From positions 227,910 through 291,909 of the forward strand of contig NZ_JAPNOA010000058.1 of assembly GCF_026626885.1 (NCBI RefSeq): DNA of 64,000 bases, written 5' to 3'. This document shows, one piece after another, positions 33,248 through 43,343 of this stretch; the stretch's first letter is position 1, and every line of letters begins with the position of its first letter. The notes under the pieces were generated by a model. That model worked only from the letters and a program-made list of their open reading frames with translations. It had not been told where the DNA came from and did no database searches. A program made the position numbers and the translations under genes. Origin of the DNA: Parathalassolituus penaei (GTDB taxonomy: Bacteria > Pseudomonadota > Gammaproteobacteria > Pseudomonadales > Oceanobacteraceae).

Positions 33248-33955
33248 ATGGGAATCGTGACCATCAACCTGCCTTTGGGCGATGAAAACTTCCGCTTTCT
33301 GCGCATCGGCGGCAGCCACAATACTCCGGACAATGGTGAGTACGCAGCAGTGGATACCATCATTGATCATACCCCGTCGACCTTGCTGAATCTGGGGGAT
33401 TCTAACGGTCGTCAGGTTCTGAAACTGGTGAAAGCACGTTCCTGGCACGAGTATATCAAGCTGCTGTGGGCACATAACCGCCTGTTCAAGGAAGTGAGAG
33501 GCAATCGGCTGTTGAAACAGCTGGGTATTCCAGTGGTGCGTATTACCGAAGTAGGGGTACGGCTGCTGCCAGCCCGTGGTCGTCGTTATCTGGGGTATTA
33601 CCTGATGGAAGACCTGCAGGAGCAGGGGTATCGGGAGGGGCGGGAAATCCTGCGTGATCCGCAGACATCCCTGCTACAGCGCCAGCAATTGATTGACGGT
33701 GTGATTCAACATCTGCAGATCATGAAAGAGCAGCGGGTGGTTTTTTCCGATTGTCACTTTGGCAACGTGTTTATGAACCGCGACGGACAATTGCGCTGGA
33801 TTGATACGGGTGTGACCCGTTACGGCTTTGGTCGCCGCCACCGGTTTACATCCAAATTCAATTTTTCGATTCGCCGTTTCGCCTTTTACGAGGCCGATGG
33901 CATTTTACTGAGTGAGGCCGAACAGCAACGCATTCTGGAGCTGTTGATTCGTTGA
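33248..33955 (+). CDS. Kinase-fold protein (KdkA/WaaP/YrbL-like)
   Basis: The 235-residue protein has remnants of a small protein-kinase fold: Lys59 in QVLKLVKA, a catalytic-loop-like SDCHFGNVF (Asp168, His170, Asn173) and WIDTG (Asp186) in the place of DFG. This resembles lipopolysaccharide core kinases (KdkA, WaaP) and YrbL, which phosphorylate sugars or are of unknown role. No signal peptide or membrane segment is seen. It is divergent from the DUF350 operon and preceded by a hairpin that covers its ribosome site. The substrate is unknown. Confidence 0.7.
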   Translation: MGIVTINLPLGDENFRFLRIGGSHNTPDNGEYAAVDTIIDHTPSTLLNLGDSNGRQVLKLVKARSWHEYIKLLWAHNRLFKEVRGNRLLKQLGIPVVRITEVGVRLLPARGRRYLGYYLMEDLQEQGYREGREILRDPQTSLLQRQQLIDGVIQHLQIMKEQRVVFSDCHFGNVFMNRDGQLRWIDTGVTRYGFGRRHRFTSKFNFSIRRFAFYEADGILLSEAEQQRILELLIR

Positions 33956-34047
33956 ATAGTGCGCCCGTTGCGACGGGCAAACCGGCTGATCAGAACAGCC
34001 GATTGAGCAGATTGGGCACCACCATGGGTGCCCATCGACCGGATGTC

Positions 34048-34221
34048 CTAGCGACCGCGAATCTCGCCCTGGCCGCCGCCCTGACCACCACCACCGTGGC
34101 CGCCACCCTGACTGTTACCCTGACCGCCGCCGTGGCCACCGCCACCTTGACCGCCGCCGCCGTACATAGGGAAACAGCCTGACAGCATCAGAACGGTGGT
34201 AATCATCAAAATGTATTTCAT
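34048..34221 (-). CDS. Small glycine-rich lipoprotein
   Basis: The 57-residue product has a lipoprotein signal MKYILMITTVLMLSGC with the lipobox LSGC, so the mature protein is only 42 residues, almost all Gly, Gln, His and Ser in GGGxGGG-type runs. GAGGAT 7 bases upstream gives a good ribosome site for ATG 34221. Reading frame and lipobox together make it believable despite its size. Function unknown. Confidence 0.6.
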   Translation of the reverse strand: MKYILMITTVLMLSGCFPMYGGGGQGGGGHGGGQGNSQGGGHGGGGQGGGQGEIRGR

Positions 34222-34402
34222 AGGGAATCCTCGCCAACAGGCTTCTATTGTTTCTCTATGACTCATCAACGGGAATGATGATTGCCCCAACTTTGCCGGC
34301 CCTGACCAAATTCTGCCGAGGCTGACACTGCCTGACGTGTGCCTGACTGGCTGATCGGGCTGGCAAGTCCGATGCCTGAAAAACGGCGCCAAAAATATTT
34401 TC

Positions 34403-34429
34403 TAAAGATCCTGCCCAGAGTGCCGCTAA
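34403..34429 (+). promoter_or_regulatory. Sigma28 (FliA) promoter of fliC
   Basis: TAAAG (34403-34407) and GCCGCTAA (34422-34429) match the FliA consensus TAAAGTTT-N11-GCCGATAA in sequence and spacing, with one change in the -10 box. Transcription would start near 34436, giving a leader of about 77 bases. Confidence 0.8.
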
Positions 34430-34512
34430 CTCTTATGACACAGTTAGGCGGAGCGTGCCAAACACCCATCAGCGATGTGGTAGCTCCAGACTCTGGAACA
34501 GGAGAAACAACC

Positions 34513-37500
34513 ATGCCCCAAATTATTAATACGAACATCGCTTCCCTGAACGCTCAGCGCAACCTGGACAAATCCCAGTCTGCCAACCAGCGCGCCATGG
34601 AACGTCTGTCTTCTGGTCTGCGTATCAACAGTGCAAAAGACGACGCCGCCGGTCTTGCGATTTCCACCCGTTTCACCTCCCAGATCAAGGGGCTCGGGGT
34701 AGCGGTGCGTAACGCCGGTGACGGTATCGCCCTTGCCCAGACTGCTGAAGGTGCACTTGGCTCCATCAACGAAAACCTGCAACGTATCCGTGAACTGTCT
34801 GTACAGTCTGCCAACGCCACCAACTCTGACGTTGACCGTGAAGCTTTACAGGCGGAAGTAAGCCAACTGGTAGCAGAAATCAGCCGTACCTCCGAAGAAA
34901 CCGACTTTAACGGTCGTAAACTGCTGGATGGTTCTTTCTCTGCCACTTTCCAGGTGGGTGCCAATGCTGGTCAGACTCTGGATGTTTCTATCGCCAAACT
35001 GACTGCTGACAAATTGGGTTCTTCTTCCCAGTCCGGCCTGAGTGCTCGTGGCACTGACAATGCTCTGGAAAATGGCGACCTGATCATCAATGGCGTGGCC
35101 ATTGCAGCTTCCAAGGCCGAAGACGACAGTGCCTCTACTTCCAACAATTCTGCATCGGCGATCTCCAAGGTAGCGGCCATTAACCGTTACAGCGATGAAA
35201 CCGGTGTTAAAGCCTTTGTGAATGAAAACGTCGCCGGTGGTAGCGAAATGACCGGTGTTTCCGGTTCCGGTACCTTCAAGATCAACGGTGTGGAAGTATC
35301 CTTCTCTACTACCACGGATACTGCCCAGACTCGTGCGGCGATTTCCCAGGCAATCAACTCGGTAGCCCAGCAGACTGGTGTCAAAGCGGTGGATACCGAA
35401 TCTTTTGCAACCGGTATTAACCTGGTGGCTGAAGACGGTCGTAACATTGAGCTGACCTTTGATACCGCCAACCTGACCGGTGATATCACCGCGGACAACT
35501 TTGCCAACGCGACTGGTCTGGCCGGTGGAGCCACCAATACAGTTGGTACTACCTACAGCAACACTTACGAAGGTGGTTACACTCTGGTTGCCGACGGTGA
35601 CGTCAAGAAGATCGAAATTACCGGTGGTAACGGCACTGGCCGCGGTAATCTTGCCAACGCTGGTCTGTCTTCTGGTACTTACGATCGTGCTACTGCTACT
35701 TCGGTATCCAATGTAGTGGCTGACAAGAGCTCCGCGTCTAGCATTGGTGGTGGTTCTCTGAGTAACGCAATCGATCGGGCCGACAATGGCTCAACCAAGA
35801 TCTCTTCGGCTGCTGGTACCATCACCAACCTGGCGTCTACTACCGCAACGGATATTGATACGACTGGTGACCTGACTTTCGCTGTTAACGTCGGCGGAAC
35901 CGAATTCTCCACCGCCATCACGGCCGGTGCTGGTGAAACCGTTGCTGCGATTGCTGACCAACTGAATACTGATGCGACGACTGCCGGTGTGGATGCTGAC
36001 GTTGAATTCTTTGAAGAAATCGAATTCAACGTATTGGCGTCCAGCATCGAAACCGCAGCGGGCGGTGGTACCTTTACCCTGGCCGGTGTCGACTTCGTAC
36101 TGCAAGACACCACTGGTGGCGCTTACAGTGAGGAAGACCAGATTGCCCAGCTGGCCGATGCTATCAACGCCGCTGACTTCACCACCGGTGATCTGGCCGC
36201 TGGTGACAAGGTAACCGCTGAAATCAGCGAAGACCGTTCCACTCTGACCATTCGTATCCAGAACTTCAGTAATACAGCAGTGACTGCCTCTACTGATGCT
36301 GCTACTACGATTGTTGGGACGGATATGGACGGTGCTGGAACCGCCGACAGCGTGGATATTGCCGATACCACCGACTTTAATCTGGGTGGTGAACTGGCCT
36401 ACCGCTCGGTGAACGGTGAGAAAGTATCCGTCACCATGATCTCCGAGAATGATGAAATTGGTGCTGCTGCTGCGGGTGAAACCACTACCACTACCAGTGT
36501 GTCTTCCAGTGCTCTGACTACCTCGACTGAAGTGGATATCAGTATGCGAATTGGTGACAGTTCTGTCACTGTTCCTGGCTCACCACTGGCGGCGGGTTCC
36601 ACCGTTGCTGAAGCGGCTGCCGCTATTGACGCCGTTGATGGTGTTAGCGCGTGGGAAGAAGTAACTCTGGCCATTGACGACACCAACCTCAAGTCTGGTG
36701 ACACCTTGAACATTGGCGGTGTTGATATCTCCATCAGCCCTGACAAGGATGGCAACATTACCTTGGCGTCTCTGGCTGACAACATCAACAACACTGACTT
36801 CTCCAGTGGTGACTTCGATGTGGCCGCTGTGCTGAATGATGACGGTACTGAACTGACCCTGACCGTCCGTAACTTCAGTGGCGCCCAGCTGACTATGGAG
36901 TCTGATAACTCCGAAGGTCGTGGTGTGTCCCTGAGTTCCCCGGCAGGCTTCGTGGGTGAACAGGCACAGGCGTTGTCTGGTGAACTGAAATTTATCTCCG
37001 ACTCTGGCAAAGACGTGACCGTTACCATGTCTGACCCGGAAACCGGCGGTGAGATTTTCAGCGGTAACAGCAACACCGCGGAATATACCGGTGTGAACGG
37101 TCTGCAAGACGGTGACCTGCTGATCAACGGTGTAACCATCGGTGCCGCTGACGAAGGTGCGGATACCGCCTCTGCGACTGTGTCTTCAGACGGTTCTCGT
37201 ATCCTGTCCTCTGAAAAGAGTCTGTCAGCGATTGCCGTAGCCGCTGCAATCAACGAAGTGGCGGATGAAACCGGTGTAACGGCTTCTGTGAATGCGACCA
37301 CTGTTGTGGGGGGCGATGGCTCCAATGTGAACGCCACTACACTCGCTGAGTTTGAAGAAGGCGACCAGGCCGGTATCTACATCAACGGTGTGGAAGTCGG
37401 TACCGTAACCCTGCAGAAAAACAGCTCTGGTGAGCTGGATACTGACCGCGCTCGTTCTGACGCTCTGAACCTGATTAACCAGTCCTCTGGTAAAACCGGT

Positions 37501-38148
37501 GTGATGGCGACCGACAACGGTGTATCCCTGACCCTGACTGCGGCCGATGGCCGTAACCTGTCGGTGGCGATTGATGACAAATCAGGTGCCAATGCGTCGA
37601 TTGGTGCTCTGATGGGGCTGGATGCGGCACAGGATGGTATCGGTGAGGCAACGTTTGGCAAGGGCTCTGCGGGTGGTGGTATTACTGCTGAAGGCGCTGC
37701 CTACGAAACCACCTATGGCACCATTACCCTGAGTTCTGCCAAACAGTACACCCTGGAAGGTGGTGCCAACGGTAACTCCGAGCTGGATGCTCTGGGTCTG
37801 GCAACCGGTACCTACGGTGGTGGTGAAGATGGTCAGTTCCTGAGTGAAATCGACATTTCTACCTACGATGGTGCCCAGGCTGCTATCAAGGCCGTCGACA
37901 ACGCCATCGAACAGGTAGCGTCACAACGGGCGGACCTCGGTGCGATCCAGAACCGTATGGAATCCACTGTAAGCAACCTGCAGGTGACTTCTGAAAACCT
38001 GAACGCTGCAAACTCACGTATCCAGGACGCCGACTTTGCTGCAGAAACTGCCGAGATGTCTCGTACCCAGGTACTGCAACAGGCTGGTATGTCGATTCTG
38101 GCGCAGGCCAATGCGTCTGGTCAGAACGTACTGTCCCTGCTGCGTTAA
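34513..38148 (+). CDS. fliC: Giant flagellin
   Basis: The 1211-residue protein is a flagellin about 2.5-4 times the usual length. Its ends are standard: [20 protein letters not shown] through the D0/D1 helices to about residue 165, and [20 protein letters not shown] to the final [15 protein letters not shown] (about 1118-1211). Between them lie about 950 residues of Thr/Ser/Ala/Gly/Asp-rich beta-type sequence containing flagellin IN-like modules. Two module types appear to be nested: [13 protein letters not shown] (about 187-199) returns as [13 protein letters not shown] (866-878), and [16 protein letters not shown] (753-768) resembles [16 protein letters not shown] (546-561). There is no cysteine. 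AGGAG supports ATG 34513. Confidence 0.96.
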   Translation: MPQIINTNIASLNAQRNLDKSQSANQRAMERLSSGLRINSAKDDAAGLAISTRFTSQIKGLGVAVRNAGDGIALAQTAEGALGSINENLQRIRELSVQSANATNSDVDREALQAEVSQLVAEISRTSEETDFNGRKLLDGSFSATFQVGANAGQTLDVSIAKLTADKLGSSSQSGLSARGTDNALENGDLIINGVAIAASKAEDDSASTSNNSASAISKVAAINRYSDETGVKAFVNENVAGGSEMTGVSGSGTFKINGVEVSFSTTTDTAQTRAAISQAINSVAQQTGVKAVDTESFATGINLVAEDGRNIELTFDTANLTGDITADNFANATGLAGGATNTVGTTYSNTYEGGYTLVADGDVKKIEITGGNGTGRGNLANAGLSSGTYDRATATSVSNVVADKSSASSIGGGSLSNAIDRADNGSTKISSAAGTITNLASTTATDIDTTGDLTFAVNVGGTEFSTAITAGAGETVAAIADQLNTDATTAGVDADVEFFEEIEFNVLASSIETAAGGGTFTLAGVDFVLQDTTGGAYSEEDQIAQLADAINAADFTTGDLAAGDKVTAEISEDRSTLTIRIQNFSNTAVTASTDAATTIVGTDMDGAGTADSVDIADTTDFNLGGELAYRSVNGEKVSVTMISENDEIGAAAAGETTTTTSVSSSALTTSTEVDISMRIGDSSVTVPGSPLAAGSTVAEAAAAIDAVDGVSAWEEVTLAIDDTNLKSGDTLNIGGVDISISPDKDGNITLASLADNINNTDFSSGDFDVAAVLNDDGTELTLTVRNFSGAQLTMESDNSEGRGVSLSSPAGFVGEQAQALSGELKFISDSGKDVTVTMSDPETGGEIFSGNSNTAEYTGVNGLQDGDLLINGVTIGAADEGADTASATVSSDGSRILSSEKSLSAIAVAAAINEVADETGVTASVNATTVVGGDGSNVNATTLAEFEEGDQAGIYINGVEVGTVTLQKNSSGELDTDRARSDALNLINQSSGKTGVMATDNGVSLTLTAADGRNLSVAIDDKSGANASIGALMGLDAAQDGIGEATFGKGSAGGGITAEGAAYETTYGTITLSSAKQYTLEGGANGNSELDALGLATGTYGGGEDGQFLSEIDISTYDGAQAAIKAVDNAIEQVASQRADLGAIQNRMESTVSNLQVTSENLNAANSRIQDADFAAETAEMSRTQVLQQAGMSILAQANASGQNVLSLLR

Positions 38149-38158
38149 TCGCGGTGAC

Positions 38159-38181
38159 GCGGGAGCTACCCCGGCTCCCGC
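38159..38181 (+). other. Stem-loop between fliC and flaG
   Basis: GCGGGAGC (38159-38166) pairs perfectly with GCTCCCGC (38174-38181), loop TACCCCG, 10 bases after the fliC stop. No T-run follows, so it probably protects the 3' end of abundant fliC mRNA or lowers readthrough into flaG. Confidence 0.7.
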
Positions 38182-38208
38182 AGCTATGATCTTGCAGTGA
38201 GGTGAACC

Positions 38209-38604
38209 ATGAGTGAAATGAATGTTAGCGGTGCTGATCGCATCAGCCTGGCATCCTCCAGCCGGGTTACCAGTATCCATCGTGACCAGGCCAGTCGCAG
38301 CAGTTCAGCGGCAAGTAGCGGAAATCAGTTGCCGCCAGCGGCAAATAGTCATGAAAGTGGCAGCCAGGCGGTGCCAGATATCGAGAAGGTACAGGAAGCG
38401 GTGTCGCGTATTAATGAATATGTACAGCAGTCAGAACGGACTCTGAACTTTCAGCTGGATGAAGACAGTGGCCAGATTATCGTGAAAGTGTTCGACAAGG
38501 CGTCCGATGAGCTGATTCGCCAGATCCCCAGTGAGCTGGCACTGGAATTGGCTCAGAAATTGAATGATGAAGAACCATCCTTATTATTCAGCGCCCAGGT
38601 CTGA
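38209..38604 (+). CDS. flaG: Flagellar protein FlaG
   Basis: The 131-residue protein has a Ser/Ala-rich variable N-terminus and the FlaG core NFQLDEDSGQIIVKVFDKAS followed by ELIRQIPSELALELAQKL. FlaG influences filament length or cap function in polar flagella. It lies between fliC and fliD, the usual position. AGGTG precedes ATG 38209. Confidence 0.93.
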   Translation: MSEMNVSGADRISLASSSRVTSIHRDQASRSSSAASSGNQLPPAANSHESGSQAVPDIEKVQEAVSRINEYVQQSERTLNFQLDEDSGQIIVKVFDKASDELIRQIPSELALELAQKLNDEEPSLLFSAQV

Positions 38605-38635
38605 CGCGTAGCACCAATCCGGTTACGTTCAAGAA

Positions 38636-38673
38636 AAACCCGCTCTGGCCGATAAGGTCTTAGCGGGTTTTTT
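38636..38673 (+). terminator. Intrinsic terminator between flaG and fliD
   Basis: AAACCCGCT (38636-38644) pairs with AGCGGGTTT (38662-38670) and a T-run follows. The fliD ribosome site begins 20 bases later, so fliD would need readthrough or its own promoter. Confidence 0.8.
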
Positions 38674-38707
38674 TATGGAATCAGGGCGGCGTCCCGGGGA
38701 GGTCATT

Positions 38708-41700
38708 ATGGCGATTGAATCATTGGGGATCGGATCGGGGGTGCTTACTACTGATCTGGTCGACAAGATTATTTCAGCCGAACGGGAAGCCACTGATCTC
38801 CGTCTGACCAACAAGATGACGCTGGTGGAAGCCAGGATTACCGCCTACGGCGAGATCCAGTCGCAGCTGTCGAAAATCAGCAGCGCAGTCAGCAAACTGG
38901 CAAGCCCATCGCTGGCCAACGCAACCGTGGCCACATCGTCGGATGAAAGTATCCTCACCGCTACCACATCGACTCTGGCTGATCCTGGCACCTATTCTGT
39001 CGAGGTATTGAATACTGCCAAGGCACATAGTCTGGCGACCAGCAGCTATTCGAGCTTCGACGAAATTATTGGCACCGGTAAACTGGTGTTCACCTTCGGT
39101 GAAAACAGTTATGACACCGCTGGCAACCTCACAGGTCAGACCCTGAATACCAGCCGCACCGGCGCAACCATAACCATCGACAGTTCCAACCGTACCCTCA
39201 GCGGTATTCGCGATGCCATCAACAAGGCTGATATGGGCGTAACCGCTTCCATTATCAACGACGGTAACGGTTATCGTCTGTTGATGACTTCGGATGATAC
39301 CGGCAAGGAATCGGCGATGCGCATTCAGGCACTGGACAGCAGCGGCAACCTGCTGACTGATGGTCTGGCGGCGCTGGCGTTTAACCCGGCCCAGAACAGT
39401 TATACCGACATGGAGCAAACCAGTGCTGGTCAGGATGCCTTGTTGCGGGTGAACGGCCTGAATATCAGCCGTGCCAGTAATGCCGTGGATGAGGTGATCA
39501 AGGGCGTTACCCTGAATCTCAAAAATGCGGATGTCGGCACCAGTGTGACTATTACGGTTGCGCCGGATACCGAACAGCTGCAGACCAATATTCAGGATTT
39601 TGTCACCGCCTATAACGACTTCAAAAGCTTCACGGATGACCTCAGCAAATACGACAGCGCCAACGAGCAGGCGGGGTTGTTGTTGGGGGATTCAACCGTA
39701 CGCTCAATCCAGTATCAGATCCGCTCCATGCTCAGTACGCCGATTACCGGTCTGACCGGCAGCAAGTACAGCTCGTTAACCGAACTTGGCGTCAGCACCG
39801 ATCAGTACAACGATTACCTGCTGACATTCGATACCACCAAATTTGCAGCGGCGCTGACCGCAGATCGCAACGCGGTGGCCAGTATTTTGGCCAAATCCGG
39901 TTCGGCCACCGACAGTCAGGTAACCTATGTAAACGACTCGATCAACACCAAGCCGGGCACCTATGATCTGGTGATTACCCAGCTGGCTACCCAGGCGCGT
40001 TATGACGGCGGCTCGGTGGGCAGTCTGGACTTCAACTCGCCGGTTGAAATCGACGAAAGTAACGACAACTTCACCATCAATGTTAATGGCAAAAACGCGG
40101 CGGTCAGTCTGACCCGTGGCAGTTACAGCAGCGGCGATGAGTTGGCGCGCGAAATTGCCCTGCAGATCAACTCCAATACCACACTGTCCAGAAACGGCTA
40201 TTCGGTATCGGTGGATTACGACTCCGATGCTCACTCGTTCAATATTACTTCCAACAAATACGGTTCGGAGTCCATGGTGTATTTCACCAGCCTGGACACC
40301 AACACCGCCAACACCCTTGGTTTTAACAAACTGGGCGCCGGAACCTACGATGGTGTGGCGCTGACCACCTTGAACTCGGATGCCTTTAATGGGCGTGGTT
40401 CTCGCACTCTGGCTGGGGATCGCCCGGTCGATGAAGCCACAGGCATCAATTTCTCGACGGCCAACGCAACCTTCTCGTTGGCGGTGAATGGTGGTGCGGC
40501 GGTGGCCATTACCGTTAACCAGAATGCGTCTGGCAAGGACTTGAATGCGGATGGCGTTTATGGCGATCGCAAGGATACCTTGCAGGCGATCCAGACCGCG
40601 ATTGATGGCAGTTCGCTGAATGGGCAGGTGACGGCATCCTTTGATGACAACGGCTACCTGCGTTTCACTACCATAGCAACCGGTAGCAGTTCTTCAATCA
40701 ATATTACGGCAGTGGGCAGCAGTGCATCCGATCTGCTGTTGGGGTTGAACGCCAGCGATGGTTTGCAAGCCAATGGCAAGGACGCTGGTATGTCGCTCAG
40801 TGATCCTGTCAGTTTTCGGGTACAGGTGGATGACATTGCAGGTGATAGCCTGGTGTCAGTACCGGCCGGTACCTACCATTCCGGAGCCGATCTGGCGAGC
40901 GCGCTGCAGGCTGCGATTCAGTCCAGTGTGAATGCGGATGCCAATCTGTCCAGCCTGATCAGTGGTGCCGTGTCTGAAACCGGCAGCCGTGATATCAGCA
41001 CTACCATCGATTTTTCCAGCGCGGCCTCCGGTTTCCGTCTGAATGTATCGGGTGTTGAGCAGGATGTGCTGATCAACAATTCCACCGGTGACAACCTGGC
41101 GGATATCCAGACCGCACTGGACAGCACTTTTGGTGCCGGTGTGGTGACCGCCAGCCTCGATGGCACCGGTTTGCAGCTGAGTACGGTTGCCGATGGCCGT
41201 GAACAATCCCTGAAAGTGGTCAGTGATGGGCGTGGGGCGCGCAGCAGCAGTTTTGCCAATCTCGATACCGGTATTGATTTCAGTGCTGATCCCGCTACCT
41301 TCACACTCACGGTTGGTGGTATTGATATGGCCGTTGCGGTGAACGGCAATGCGACCGAGGGCGGCAACAATCGTGATTCCAACCTGGCTGCCATTCAGGA
41401 AGCGCTGGACGACGCGTTGGTGAACAGTGGTGAGTTTGAAGCCGGTGATGTGTTGGCCAAAGTGGATGACAGTGGAAATCTCTACTTCGAAACTGTCAGC
41501 AAAAACGGCGTTCGTACCGCCTCTACCTATGGTTCTGGTGCTTCGATTGCGATTTCCAATCTGGGCGGTGGTGCCAGCACATTGCTGGGTATGGCCGCTG
41601 ACACCAGCACCAACGGATATGACGGTTTTGGTCTGGATACCGAAAAACGTGTATTTGGTACCGATCTGGATGTAACGGTTGATTATATATATGACGCCGA

Positions 41701-42661
41701 CAAGAATCTTGGCTCATTTAATATCAATATTGGTGGCCAGGCTCGCACAATAGGATTTACTGATCTGGATAGCACCGCGATTTCGTTTTTCGGTTTGCAG
41801 GATGTCAGCCTGTATAGTGCTGAGATTCCGACGGGGCAGGATGTAAAAGGCACTATTAACGGTGTTGAAGCCCAAGGTACTGGACAATTCCTGAAAGCGG
41901 TAGACGGTAACGTTGCGGCGACGAACGGTTATTATATTGCCAATACCACGGCCGATTTCTCGTCTCCGGTGGTTCTGGATGACACCAATAACCGCTTCAG
42001 TATCAAAATTGATGGGGTTGAGGCAGAAATCGAACTGACACAGCCAGCGACCTATATTTCCGGAACGGCATTGGCCAGCGCCCTGCAAACAGCGATTAAT
42101 GGCAATTCGGCATTCAAGTCCGAGGGCATTAGCGTCAAGGTGGAGTTCACCACTGATGCTACCTCGTTCGCCTACAACAAGCTGGGTATTATCTCGGCCA
42201 GCACCGGTGCAGACTCATCCGTTGAGATCACAGACATCAGCACCGAGGCCTCATCAATCTTCGGTTTTGTTAAGGGGATTGCAGAAGGGGAACGCGGTAG
42301 CGATGCCGTTGGTCAGGTGGATGATGCCTCCGGTTTGCGTCTTAAAATCACTGGTGGAGATGTTGGCTCACGCGGCACCATTTCTTATATATCCGGCTTT
42401 GCCGATCAGTTATCCGATATTCTCGACGGTATTCTTTCTGGTCAGAATAGTGTGATTAATACCAAATTGGCATCTCTGGATAAGGAGAAGACCAGTGTTG
42501 AAACCGAGCAAACCCGGGTTGATGCGCGAATCAGTGCCCAGGAAGCACGTCTGAAATCCCAGTTCGCTTATAACGACCTGCTGGTGCAGTCGTTAAACAG
42601 CACGCTGGATTATATCAAGGCGCAATTTGATGCATTGAATGCCAGCAATAGTAACAACTGA
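38708..42661 (+). CDS. fliD: Giant flagellar cap protein FliD with a large central insertion
   Basis: The 1317-residue protein is about two to three times as long as usual FliD (roughly 450-700). Residues 1-100 match FliD_N, residues 235-395 the first part of FliD_C (LLLGDSTVRSIQYQIRSML), and 1215-1317 its coiled C-terminus (LDKEKTSVETEQTRVDARIS). About 800 residues (400-1208) are inserted between the two halves of FliD_C. They consist of repeating modules: one type near 579-670, 765-845 and 854-950 (TGINFS, TTIDFS, TGIDFS starts with AIQ-A-D helices), another near 444-545, 697-750 and 1084-1190 (S-G-x-x-L-A-x-x-L-Q). GGGGAGG supports ATG 38708. Confidence 0.95.
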   Translation: MAIESLGIGSGVLTTDLVDKIISAEREATDLRLTNKMTLVEARITAYGEIQSQLSKISSAVSKLASPSLANATVATSSDESILTATTSTLADPGTYSVEVLNTAKAHSLATSSYSSFDEIIGTGKLVFTFGENSYDTAGNLTGQTLNTSRTGATITIDSSNRTLSGIRDAINKADMGVTASIINDGNGYRLLMTSDDTGKESAMRIQALDSSGNLLTDGLAALAFNPAQNSYTDMEQTSAGQDALLRVNGLNISRASNAVDEVIKGVTLNLKNADVGTSVTITVAPDTEQLQTNIQDFVTAYNDFKSFTDDLSKYDSANEQAGLLLGDSTVRSIQYQIRSMLSTPITGLTGSKYSSLTELGVSTDQYNDYLLTFDTTKFAAALTADRNAVASILAKSGSATDSQVTYVNDSINTKPGTYDLVITQLATQARYDGGSVGSLDFNSPVEIDESNDNFTINVNGKNAAVSLTRGSYSSGDELAREIALQINSNTTLSRNGYSVSVDYDSDAHSFNITSNKYGSESMVYFTSLDTNTANTLGFNKLGAGTYDGVALTTLNSDAFNGRGSRTLAGDRPVDEATGINFSTANATFSLAVNGGAAVAITVNQNASGKDLNADGVYGDRKDTLQAIQTAIDGSSLNGQVTASFDDNGYLRFTTIATGSSSSINITAVGSSASDLLLGLNASDGLQANGKDAGMSLSDPVSFRVQVDDIAGDSLVSVPAGTYHSGADLASALQAAIQSSVNADANLSSLISGAVSETGSRDISTTIDFSSAASGFRLNVSGVEQDVLINNSTGDNLADIQTALDSTFGAGVVTASLDGTGLQLSTVADGREQSLKVVSDGRGARSSSFANLDTGIDFSADPATFTLTVGGIDMAVAVNGNATEGGNNRDSNLAAIQEALDDALVNSGEFEAGDVLAKVDDSGNLYFETVSKNGVRTASTYGSGASIAISNLGGGASTLLGMAADTSTNGYDGFGLDTEKRVFGTDLDVTVDYIYDADKNLGSFNINIGGQARTIGFTDLDSTAISFFGLQDVSLYSAEIPTGQDVKGTINGVEAQGTGQFLKAVDGNVAATNGYYIANTTADFSSPVVLDDTNNRFSIKIDGVEAEIELTQPATYISGTALASALQTAINGNSAFKSEGISVKVEFTTDATSFAYNKLGIISASTGADSSVEITDISTEASSIFGFVKGIAEGERGSDAVGQVDDASGLRLKITGGDVGSRGTISYISGFADQLSDILDGILSGQNSVINTKLASLDKEKTSVETEQTRVDARISAQEARLKSQFAYNDLLVQSLNSTLDYIKAQFDALNASNSNN

Positions 42662-42833
42662 TGTCTGGCTGTTGGTTTGTTTTACAGAACTTTTTAGTCC
42701 AGACACCTGAAATATTGTATCCAGATCACGGTTTGTAGGTTTTTGTGTGGTCGTTGGACAGGCTGCCGGATAGAATTTCTGACGTTTTTCTCATTATTCG
42801 TCAGATCTTTAGACAAGGCAGTGCGGAACGGCT

Positions 42834-43253
42834 ATGGATTACGATAACAAAAAAGTGGTTGAGCAGTTCATTCACAATGCCTGGGGACGTGGGCGTTACA
42901 ACCTTGCGCGTCAGATGGTCAGCCGCGATTTTCTCTACCATGCCTGCCAGTCGCTGGACACCTGTGGTGTCGACGAGTTCTTCGCAGAAGTTGAAGTTAT
43001 TCGCTCCGCGATCGGTGATTTTACGCTCACGATTGAAGACATCATGTCCGATGGTGACCGTGCCATCAGCATCATGACCTTTTGTGGCTCCTTTGTGCAG
43101 CCGCTGTTTGGTCTGAAACCCACCAACAAGGTGGTGGGGATTACCTGCGCCGTTACCTGGCAACTCCAGCGTGGCAAGGTTCGTCACCTTAACCTGATGG
43201 TCGATATGGCGCATTTGCAAATGCAGGTGGCCGCCGCTGCCGCAGCCGCCTGA
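42834..43253 (+). CDS. SnoaL-like/NTF2-fold protein
   Basis: The 139-residue protein has the cone-shaped alpha/beta NTF2 pattern: an N-terminal helix (KKVVEQFIHNAWGRG), FLYHACQSLDTCGVDEFFAEVEVI, and strands FTLTIEDIMSDGDRAISIMTFCG and VVGITCAVTWQLQRGKVRHL. SnoaL-like proteins are small-molecule binding or isomerase domains; the active-site type cannot be inferred. It lies where fliS is normally found after fliD, but it bears no resemblance to FliS. Confidence 0.78.
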   Translation: MDYDNKKVVEQFIHNAWGRGRYNLARQMVSRDFLYHACQSLDTCGVDEFFAEVEVIRSAIGDFTLTIEDIMSDGDRAISIMTFCGSFVQPLFGLKPTNKVVGITCAVTWQLQRGKVRHLNLMVDMAHLQMQVAAAAAAA

Positions 43254-43270
43254 AAGAATCCGGATTCCTG

Positions 43271-43310
43271 AAACAAAACACCTCGCTTATGCGGGGTGTT
43301 TTGTTTTTGG
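43271..43310. terminator. Bidirectional terminator between the SnoaL-like gene and tctA
   Basis: AAACAAAACACC (43271-43282) pairs with GGTGTTTTGTTT (43295-43306), with an inner CGC/GCG stem; A- and T-rich flanks suit both convergent genes. Confidence 0.9.
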
Positions 43311-43343
43311 GGCTTGTTAACGCCCATGGCGGGGATGCCAGAA

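Noticed and set aside
34361-34376. TGGCAAGTCCGATGCC upstream of fliC, a sigma54-like GG-N10-GC.
   Set aside because: The -12 element lacks TTGC and a much better sigma28 promoter lies downstream in the right place.
38774-39418. Antisense open frames inside fliC and fliD.
   Set aside because: Low-complexity Ser/Thr/Val translations from the opposite strand of large repetitive genes; no ribosome sites.
34513-42661. That the two giant proteins might be adhesins rather than flagellar parts.
   Set aside because: Both have unmistakable flagellin and FliD termini, flank flaG and follow a sigma28 promoter.
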